The notes below the pieces were generated by a model that saw only the letters and a list, made by a program, of their open reading frames with translations, made no database searches and was not told where the DNA came from. From CAZNSX01 sp964575845 (GTDB lineage Bacteria > UBA8248 > CAZNSX01), in NCBI GenBank assembly GCA_964575845.1, contig CAZNSX010000012.1:1-14311 (forward strand): DNA of 14,311 nt, written 5' to 3'. A program made the translations under genes and the position numbers. Shown in pieces: positions 1 to 5,971 of the stretch (position 1 is its first letter; each line of letters opens with the position of its first letter).

Positions 1-260
1 ACTGACTGCCACCCTCTAAAACTCTAATGTGTATGGGAAGATCTTAACTTTTACACTTAATATTCTAAGGGCGTTACTCATTAGTTTTGATTGCTTTGGC
101 ATTATATGCACCCATCAGAAATCTAATCTTTTCAGTCAGGCTCTTTATTTATTTCTGTTTAGATGTTAAGTAATCTATTGATATGATTTAAGGGCTGTCT
201 TTGAGAAATTGGTTAGTTGAATGTTGAGAAAACCCTATTTTATTCCTTCCTCTTTTTCTA
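1..260. other. AT-rich non-coding stretch downstream of the OLD-like gene
   Basis: This is AT-rich sequence with no open reading frame of useful length on either strand and no recognisable RNA gene. It lies 3' of the minus-strand ATPase gene. Any partner gene downstream of that ATPase would have to start beyond the window edge. Confidence 0.5.
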
Positions 261-1997
261 TTAAAATAATTTTCCCTCAATCATTTTCTCAGCTTTCTCT
301 AGAGATTCCATTAATTTTTTATCAAGACGATTAAATATTGTTTTAAAATGAGTAAAGTCGTCTGCTTCCTGTCTTTGCTCAGCTAAATTTAATAGTCCTT
401 TCTTATTAAGCGAATTTCTAATAAGGTTTAGCGGTGTATCGCTATCTGAAGGACGGCGAGTCCGAAGGAGACCTTTATCTTCAGCTTCCTGAATTAAGCC
501 TACAGACAATGCCCGCTCGATTCCTGTAAAGCTTTGGTCTAAATCATGATTACACTCTTCTTCTTCCCATTTTATAATCGCTGAAGTTTCATGATGCCTT
601 ACTTCCTTCTCGAGTTGGTTAATCTTGGTCTTTGATACACTCCAATCTACGAGAATGAACACAGGTGATTCTAAGGGTCGAGTTTTAAAAGCGCCTAGGT
701 TAGCCTGGAGGTATGTCCTTAAGCCATCGATACCCTGAAGATTAACTTCTGGGTCCAAAGAGCTTATATCTCGGATAATCCAAGGATTTAGTCGGCTCAA
801 GAGCCGATATGCTAATTTCAAATAGCGTCTATCCGTTTCACCTTCGACAAGCAGAAGTGGCCGATGGGAATACAATAATGGGTGTATGTATGGCGTAATA
901 CCTTCTTTTGCTGTATTACTTATCAATCCCTGCGATGGCAAAATATCCCAATCGGTTTTAGCATTATGTAGTTGGCACATTATACCTTCTTGCCCATATC
1001 GAATAAAGACATCGCTATGGGTTGTACAAAAAATTTGGAATCTCTCACTCTCCCCTGTTTCCGCGAGGAATTCCGAAAATTTATGTTGTAGACTTTGGTG
1101 CAAGAAAGATTCGGGCTCCTCTAAAGCCCAAACTGTTGCCTGTTGCCACCCGAATTTCAAATCATAACGAGTGTCAAGAAATTTAAGCATTAAATAGGTT
1201 AGATAACTTTGGACACCTGAGCCATGTTGTAGTGCATCAAATTTGTCACCACCTTGCACGCTGAGCCGAGGCGAAAATGAGAAAAGCAATTCGCCGAATT
1301 CTTGAGGTGTTGATAGCTCAAGATCCTCTACCTGACCAGAAGCCTTACTTAAATTAGTGCTTATAGGTTTTATCAATTCCGAGGCGACTAATCCAATTTT
1401 CCCAAAAATTGCTTCATATTCATTAGATTTAGTTCCTTTCTGACGCTTAAGACGAGATAGAAGAGCTCTTTGGAGTTCTGGTTCTTCACTTTTTAGAACT
1501 TTTGATGGATGGATGTGATTAGGTTGATATCTGAATTTTATTAAGTTCAAGAACTGTTGTATTCTAGAACTTTCCTCTCCTAAAGCTGTTTGGAATGGTT
1601 GATCACCTCTTTGTAATTCAAATCTTGTAACAAGACCCGCAGGTAGCTCCTCTGCCGAATAACTCCATATTTTTCTAATTGTAAAATCACGACCAATAAG
1701 GTTATCCAATCCATCTTTAATTTTTTTATGAAACTTGAAATAGTCGGGAAGGGAGAAGGTTACGGTAATACTTATCTCTTTTTTCCGTCTTCGGCTAGGA
1801 TTATGGAAATCGGTAGCAAGACTAAGTGGCAATCCAGGTTCGACTTCATCGTTAAAGAAAAGATTTAAGGCACGAAGGATGTTAGATTTGCCTGAGTTAT
1901 TTTCTCCAATGATTGGAAGATAGCCATGATTAATCCGAATATTACCATTTTGGATCGAACGAAAATCGGTAATATTAATATTTTTAATTAGTATCAT
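261..1997 (-). CDS. OLD-family-like ATPase with C-terminal TOPRIM-like region
   Basis: A 578-residue protein that looks like an overcoming-lysogenization-defect (OLD) type nuclease: an SMC/ABC-like ATPase joined to a TOPRIM nuclease domain. Visible motifs are Walker A GENNSGKS (31-38), an ABC-signature-like GSGVQ (259-263), a Walker B region ALEEPE (291-296) and an H-loop TTHS (325-328). The TOPRIM-like part begins with VEGETD (384-389, Glu385), followed by a hydrophobic strand ending at Asp451. The usual second acidic residue of the D-x-D motif appears to be Ser453, so the nuclease site is altered or I have misplaced it. The N-terminus matches the usual beta strand before Walker A, which supports the ATG at 1997; no clear Shine-Dalgarno precedes it. 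The gene is visibly AT-richer than nrdJ and rnf, suggesting acquisition. Relatives include phage-defence nucleases (OLD, GajA), but no GajB-like helicase is visible. The ATPase assignment is firm; the biological role is inferred. Confidence 0.8.
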   Translation of the reverse strand: MILIKNINITDFRSIQNGNIRINHGYLPIIGENNSGKSNILRALNLFFNDEVEPGLPLSLATDFHNPSRRRKKEISITVTFSLPDYFKFHKKIKDGLDNLIGRDFTIRKIWSYSAEELPAGLVTRFELQRGDQPFQTALGEESSRIQQFLNLIKFRYQPNHIHPSKVLKSEEPELQRALLSRLKRQKGTKSNEYEAIFGKIGLVASELIKPISTNLSKASGQVEDLELSTPQEFGELLFSFSPRLSVQGGDKFDALQHGSGVQSYLTYLMLKFLDTRYDLKFGWQQATVWALEEPESFLHQSLQHKFSEFLAETGESERFQIFCTTHSDVFIRYGQEGIMCQLHNAKTDWDILPSQGLISNTAKEGITPYIHPLLYSHRPLLLVEGETDRRYLKLAYRLLSRLNPWIIRDISSLDPEVNLQGIDGLRTYLQANLGAFKTRPLESPVFILVDWSVSKTKINQLEKEVRHHETSAIIKWEEEECNHDLDQSFTGIERALSVGLIQEAEDKGLLRTRRPSDSDTPLNLIRNSLNKKGLLNLAEQRQEADDFTHFKTIFNRLDKKLMESLEKAEKMIEGKLF

Positions 1998-2337
1998 ATA
2001 GAAATAATTTTAATCAATGAAATATGTTCTTCAATTATCATTATTCCAATCTTTTCATCGGATTACTTTCCCTCTTAATATTTAGTGGTGCCAGAGGCTG
2101 GTGGCGTTGTCTTTGGTATCCTTGAGGAGGGCGAGGTCAGCGAATTGCCACCTGGTGACCTGACGACTTTTATCGTTTTTATAGAACAGAACCTAGCCGT
2201 GAGGCTTATTTGAGGGTCTTGGTTTGTCATGGGGGGGCCCTCCGTCTTTATTACAGATGAATTATGCTATTAACAAGTATCAAAAAAGGGCTTTGAAGTC
2301 AAAAAAATAATGTTGCCCTTTTGTTAACTTGATAATT

Positions 2338-2357
2338 CCCTGTAGCAAGCTACAGGG
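2338..2357. repeat. Perfect 9-bp inverted repeat with AA loop
   Basis: CCCTGTAGC and GCTACAGGG are perfect reverse complements separated by AA. No T-tract follows directly, so it is not a classic intrinsic terminator. With the two inverted repeats that follow it, it may form a small REP- or MITE-like intergenic element. Confidence 0.6.
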
Positions 2358-2370
2358 TTACTTTGTAGTT

Positions 2371-2406
2371 CCTCCCCCTTGCCTGCCCGGCCAGGGATGG
2401 GGGAGG
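2371..2406. repeat. Inverted repeat CCTCCCCC/GGGGGAGG
   Basis: CCTCCCCC (2371-2378) pairs perfectly with GGGGGAGG (2399-2406). The loop contains CCTG and CAGG, which can extend the structure. Function is unknown; it is one of three adjacent hairpin-forming sequences. Confidence 0.5.
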
Positions 2407-2435
2407 CTAGGTGGGGGTGGCAAAATCTTTGTTCA

Positions 2436-2489
2436 CCCTCCCCTTGATCCACCAGAGGCGGATAAATCCCCTCCCATCAAGGGAGGGGA
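2436..2489. repeat. Long-arm inverted repeat around a CCACCAGAGGCGG core
   Basis: The left arm 2436-2448 (ending CCCTTGAT) and the right arm 2476-2489 (starting ATCAAGGG) pair with one bulge. Between them sits CCACCAGAGGCGG (2449-2461), a near-palindrome that recurs as CCGCCAGAGGCGG in the rnfE-rnfA gap at 8843-8855. This suggests a dispersed intergenic repeat family. Confidence 0.5.
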
Positions 2490-2669
2490 AGTTTGATATG
2501 GGATGCCCTCCAGTTTGCTGAAGCATGGTTAATTTCGATTTTGAGCCTCAAGAGCCTTTTAAGATTTCTGGGGTCAGGAATTCAGATCAAAACTCATATG
2601 CTCTGAGTCCTCTGTGAGAGAAGCAAATAATAGTTAGGTATTTTAATAGACATAAAGGGCATTTTTTTG

Positions 2670-2698
2670 TTGACATACAACATGTAGGGTTTTATATT
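2670..2698 (+). promoter_or_regulatory. Sigma70-type promoter of nrdJ
   Basis: The -35 hexamer is a perfect TTGACA (2670-2675) and the -10 is TATATT (2693-2698), with an ideal 17-bp spacer. Transcription should start near 2704-2706, giving a leader of about 60 nt before the ATG at 2764. That start would exclude the TTG at 2701 as the initiation codon. Confidence 0.75.
2675..2690 (+). promoter_or_regulatory. Candidate NrdR box 1 (upstream)
   Basis: The 16 bases ATACAACATGTAGGGT match 12 of 16 positions of the NrdR-box consensus (acaCwAtATaTwGtgt). The site overlaps the last base of -35 and lies in the spacer. It starts 32 bp before the second box, about three helical turns, which is the usual arrangement of tandem NrdR boxes. 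Confidence 0.6.
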
Positions 2699-2706
2699 GG
2701 TTGCTG

Positions 2707-2722
2707 TCACAATATATTATGG
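2707..2722 (+). promoter_or_regulatory. Candidate NrdR box 2 (downstream)
   Basis: TCACAATATATTATGG matches 13 of 16 positions of the NrdR consensus, including the central CACAATATATT. It lies just after -10, across or right after the predicted transcription start, where binding would block RNA polymerase. NrdR is the widespread (d)ATP-sensing repressor of ribonucleotide reductase genes; no nrdR gene is in this window. Confidence 0.7.
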
Positions 2723-2763
2723 TAGGTGGAGAAGTCTGGGTTTTTAATCGTCAGGGGGGAGCA

Positions 2764-5247
2764 ATGCTAGCAGAGATGGTGTTGGTCTTGAGAGACGGGA
2801 ACCTGATCCCGAACGCCGTGAAATGGAGCGATGATATCATCAGCGATATCCTGGTTACCCAGAACGAGATTAACAGCGAACAGGCGAAGGAGATCACGCT
2901 GTCCTTGAGGGAGGACATCGAGAAGATGGGCATGAACGAGATAAAGCTTCCCCTGCTCGCCAAGATCATCGATGCCAAGATGCTGGAATACGGGTTCGTC
3001 AACACCAAGCCCATACGCCTCACCCAACAATCCTTTGACCATGGGATTGAGAGCAGGCTCTCCTCCAACGCGCTCACCGTGCTGAACAGGCGCTACCTGA
3101 GGAAGGATGCCGACGGAGAGGTGATCGAAACACCTGAGGAGATGTTCAGGAGGGTGGCACACCACGTGTCGCTGGCCGAGTGGAACTACCCGAGCGCGGA
3201 TCGCGTGCAGGAGATAGAGGAGGCATTCTACGAGGTGATGACCGAGCTCAAGTTCCTGCCCAACTCCCCCACCCTGATGAATGCGGGCACAGAGCTGGGG
3301 CAGCTCGCCGCGTGTTTCGTGTTGCCCGTGGAGGACAGCATGGAGGGGATCTTCGATGCCCTGAAGCATGCCGCCCTGATCCACAAATCGGGCGGGGGAA
3401 CGGGGTTCGCCTTCTCCAGGCTCAGGCCCAAGAACAGCCGGGTGGGATCAACGGGCGGGGTGGCCTCTGGGCCGGTATCCTTTATGAAGATATTCAACAC
3501 CGCAACTGAACAGGTGAAGCAGGGGGGCACCAGACGGGGCGCCAACATGGCGATACTTCGCGCGGATCACCCGGATATCATGGAGTTTATCGACAGCAAG
3601 CGGGATGAAAGGGAACTGGTGAACTTCAACATCTCCGTAGGCCTCACCGAGGGGTTCATGGAGGCATTGAGGAATAACACCACCTATGCCCTTATCGACC
3701 CCCTCACGAACAAGGAGAAGGCTCGCTTGAGCGCCGCAGATGTGTATGACAAGATCGTGCACCAGGCGTGGGAGAACGGAGACCCGGGCGTCATCTTCCT
3801 CGATAAAATCAACGCCGACAACGTAACCCCCGAGATAGGCGAGATAGAGAGCACCAACCCGTGCGGGGAGCAGCCGCTTCTGCCCTACGAGGCGTGCAAC
3901 CTGGGCTCCATAAACCTCGCGAAGTTCGTGATCAATGACGAGGATGGTGCCCGGATCGATAAAAAGGCCCTTGGGGAGGTGGTGGCCCTCTGCGTGCGGT
4001 TCCTGGACAACGCAATCGATATGTCCAAGTATCCCCTGGATAAGATCACGGATATGGCCCACGGCAATCGCAAGATTGGCTTGGGGGTTATGGGCTTCGC
4101 CGATATGCTGTATCAGATGGGAATTCCCTACAACAGCGAAAGGGCCCTGGATGTGGCAGAGGAGGTGATGTCCTTTGTTCAGGCGGAATCCAGGAAGGCG
4201 AGCATCGGGCTCGCAAAGGAGCGAGGGGTCTTTCCGAACTTCGAGAAGAGCACCTTCAAGGAAAGGCCCGGGTGTCGATACAGGAATGCCACTACCACCA
4301 CTATTGCCCCCACGGGGACACTCAGCATCATCGCCGGCTGTTCCAGCGGCATTGAGCCGCTCTTTGGATTGAGCTTTGCCAGAAACGTGATGGACAACGA
4401 TACCCTGATCGAGGTGAACCCGTACTTTGAGATGGTGGCCGAGGAGCGGGATTTCTATTCCGAGCGACTCATGGCGAGGCTGGCCAGGGAGGGATCCCTC
4501 CAGGGCATCGAGGAGATACCGGATGAGGTGAAGGAGGTCTTCGTCACCGCCCATGATATAAGCCCCGAGTGGCACGTGAGGATGCAGGCGGCCTTCCAGA
4601 AATACACGGATAACGCGGTCTCCAAAACCGTGAACCTTCCCCGCGATGCCACCCCCGCCGATGTGCGTCGCATTTACAACCTTGCCTATGAGCTCGGGTG
4701 CAAGGGGGTCACCATCTACAGGGACGGGAGCAAGAAGAAACAGGTGCTGAGCTTCGATAAAAAGGACGCGGTGGATACCTTTTACACTGCCGTGAAGGAT
4801 CGACCTGACACGGTACAGGGGTTTACCACCAAGATAAAGACGGGCCTCGGCAATCTCTACATCAACGTCACCGAGTACGAGGGGAGGCCCTTTGAGGTCT
4901 TTCCCATCATCGGCAAATCCGGAAAATCAACCACCGCCAAGGCGGAGGCCATTGGCAGGCTGGTCTCCCTGGCCCTTCGATCCGGCGTGAAGGTAGATGA
5001 TATCGTGGCGCAGCTCAAGGGGATCAGCGGTGAGCATCCCGTGTTTCAAAAGGACGGACTGGTGCTCTCCATACCGGATGCCATCGGTAAGCTGCTCGAG
5101 AAGCGCTACATTAAAGGGGAGGGCAGGAAGGTCTCTGACAGAGGGGAGACCCTGAAGGGGGAGAAATGCCCCGAATGCGGAGAGCCCATTTCATTTGAGG
5201 AAGGGTGCATGACCTGCCATTTCTGCGGTTACACCAGGTGTAACTAA
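2764..5247 (+). CDS. nrdJ: Adenosylcobalamin-dependent ribonucleotide reductase (class II)
   Basis: Reduces ribonucleotides to deoxyribonucleotides in the cytoplasm using a radical generated from adenosylcobalamin, so it works with or without oxygen. I place the start at ATG 2764 (827 residues). It follows a good Shine-Dalgarno (AGGGGGGA, 2753-2760), whereas the TTG at 2701 lies upstream of the predicted transcription start and the ATG at 2719 lies inside an NrdR-like box. Numbering from 2764, the NPCGE motif places the thiyl-radical cysteine at Cys367 with Asn365 and Glu369. The redox pair is Cys184 and Cys378; the 11-residue Cys367-Cys378 spacing matches Thermotoga maritima NrdJ. A Thr-rich stretch ending APTGTLSIIAGCSSGIEP is the conserved phosphate-binding region. 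Residues 1-75 resemble a degenerate ATP-cone. The C-terminus has cysteines at 802, 805, 815, 818, 821 and 826, a zinc-ribbon-like tail likely to carry the re-reducing thiols. PilZ follows 25 bp downstream. Confidence 0.95.
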   Translation: MLAEMVLVLRDGNLIPNAVKWSDDIISDILVTQNEINSEQAKEITLSLREDIEKMGMNEIKLPLLAKIIDAKMLEYGFVNTKPIRLTQQSFDHGIESRLSSNALTVLNRRYLRKDADGEVIETPEEMFRRVAHHVSLAEWNYPSADRVQEIEEAFYEVMTELKFLPNSPTLMNAGTELGQLAACFVLPVEDSMEGIFDALKHAALIHKSGGGTGFAFSRLRPKNSRVGSTGGVASGPVSFMKIFNTATEQVKQGGTRRGANMAILRADHPDIMEFIDSKRDERELVNFNISVGLTEGFMEALRNNTTYALIDPLTNKEKARLSAADVYDKIVHQAWENGDPGVIFLDKINADNVTPEIGEIESTNPCGEQPLLPYEACNLGSINLAKFVINDEDGARIDKKALGEVVALCVRFLDNAIDMSKYPLDKITDMAHGNRKIGLGVMGFADMLYQMGIPYNSERALDVAEEVMSFVQAESRKASIGLAKERGVFPNFEKSTFKERPGCRYRNATTTTIAPTGTLSIIAGCSSGIEPLFGLSFARNVMDNDTLIEVNPYFEMVAEERDFYSERLMARLAREGSLQGIEEIPDEVKEVFVTAHDISPEWHVRMQAAFQKYTDNAVSKTVNLPRDATPADVRRIYNLAYELGCKGVTIYRDGSKKKQVLSFDKKDAVDTFYTAVKDRPDTVQGFTTKIKTGLGNLYINVTEYEGRPFEVFPIIGKSGKSTTAKAEAIGRLVSLALRSGVKVDDIVAQLKGISGEHPVFQKDGLVLSIPDAIGKLLEKRYIKGEGRKVSDRGETLKGEKCPECGEPISFEEGCMTCHFCGYTRCN

Positions 5248-5272
5248 GTGTCCCTAGAAAAAGGAAACCCCC

Positions 5273-5968
5273 ATGGAATTCTTTACCATAGAAGAAAAGG
5301 ACAAGATCATCACGATAGTCAAGTACATGATTTCAGAAGGCATGGAAGTAGCGGTGGAGATTCAGGGCGCGGATGAGAGGTTCGTCACAAAGGCGATCGC
5401 CATAAAGGAATTTTTAGAGGGAGAACGTCTCATCCTGGAGAAGCTCTACCCGGAGGAGGGCAACTCCCTTATTCAATCCGCCCCCGAGGTGGTCTTCTCC
5501 TTTGATGTGAAGGGAAGGTCGGCCGCTTTCCCCACGAGATATGTGGGCATACATACCGAGCATCCCCACTACGGGTTCATCGCTGAGTTTCCCACCACCG
5601 TTCGGTTGGAGGAGAAGAGGAAGGAGCAGCGGATAACCAATGGCCTGACAAAGCTCCTCTCCGTGGAGTTCACCCTGGAGGCTGACGGAAAGCAGTACCA
5701 GCTGAGTGTCGTCAACATCGGCTCTTCGGGGATCGGCTTTATCGTGGAAAAGGAGGATTTCGATCTCTTCGAGAAGATTAACGTGGGGGACAAGATACAG
5801 GATGTCACGTTCTTTCTCCCGATCGCAACCATGACCATTGATGCGACGGTAAAACACATGACCCTCGTAAAGGAGGGCCAATTCAGGGGATGCTACCTCG
5901 TGGGTATTGAGTCGGGTTCTCTTGCGGAATTCAAGGAACTGCAAGAGGAGATTGGGAAGATGAAATGA
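5273..5968 (+). CDS. PilZ-domain c-di-GMP-binding protein, YcgR-like layout
   Basis: A 231-residue cytoplasmic protein with no signal peptide. The C-terminal half is a PilZ domain, the receptor for cyclic di-GMP. The R-x-x-x-R motif is Arg116/Arg120, and the second motif (usually D/N-x-S-x-x-G) is Asn148-I-G-S-S-Gly153, with Gly where the first Ser is usual. The preceding roughly 100 residues resemble the YcgR N-terminal beta-barrel region, as in flagellar-brake proteins, but I see no specific partner. The ATG at 5273 has a Shine-Dalgarno AAAGGA (5260-5265). The gene lies 25 bp after nrdJ with no promoter or terminator visible between, so it is probably co-transcribed with nrdJ. Its stop is only 3 bp from the stop of the convergent rnfB gene. 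The domain is well supported; the output pathway is unknown. Confidence 0.85.
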   Translation: MEFFTIEEKDKIITIVKYMISEGMEVAVEIQGADERFVTKAIAIKEFLEGERLILEKLYPEEGNSLIQSAPEVVFSFDVKGRSAAFPTRYVGIHTEHPHYGFIAEFPTTVRLEEKRKEQRITNGLTKLLSVEFTLEADGKQYQLSVVNIGSSGIGFIVEKEDFDLFEKINVGDKIQDVTFFLPIATMTIDATVKHMTLVKEGQFRGCYLVGIESGSLAEFKELQEEIGKMK

Positions 5969-5971
5969 AAA

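Larger units (their letters stand above)
1998..2669. other. Non-coding region upstream of nrdJ, with several palindromes
   Basis: About 670 bases lie between the divergent OLD-like gene and the nrdJ promoter. I see no convincing gene. The region holds a 42-codon GTG-initiated open frame at 2085-2213 with no ribosome binding site, an AAAAGGGC/GCCCTTTT inverted repeat (2284-2291 and 2315-2322), and a cluster of three further inverted repeats at 2338-2489, listed separately. The part after 2500 is featureless until the promoter. Confidence 0.5.

Noticed and set aside
261..1997. Gabija (GajA) assignment
   Set aside because: ATPase plus TOPRIM fits, but no GajB helicase is visible and the TOPRIM motif is atypical, so a system name is not justified.
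2284..2322. Intrinsic terminator AAAAGGGC/GCCCTTTT
   Set aside because: The 8-bp stem is mostly A/T with a long 23-nt loop, and neither flanking gene points toward it; only a weak inverted repeat can be claimed.
2699..2763. Cobalamin riboswitch before nrdJ
   Set aside because: The leader is only about 60 nt, too short for the cobalamin aptamer, and I see no B12-box-like sequence.
3448..4575. Long antisense open frame inside nrdJ
   Set aside because: GC-rich coding DNA often leaves opposite frames open; this frame lies wholly within a well-supported nrdJ, has no family motif and a low-complexity composition.
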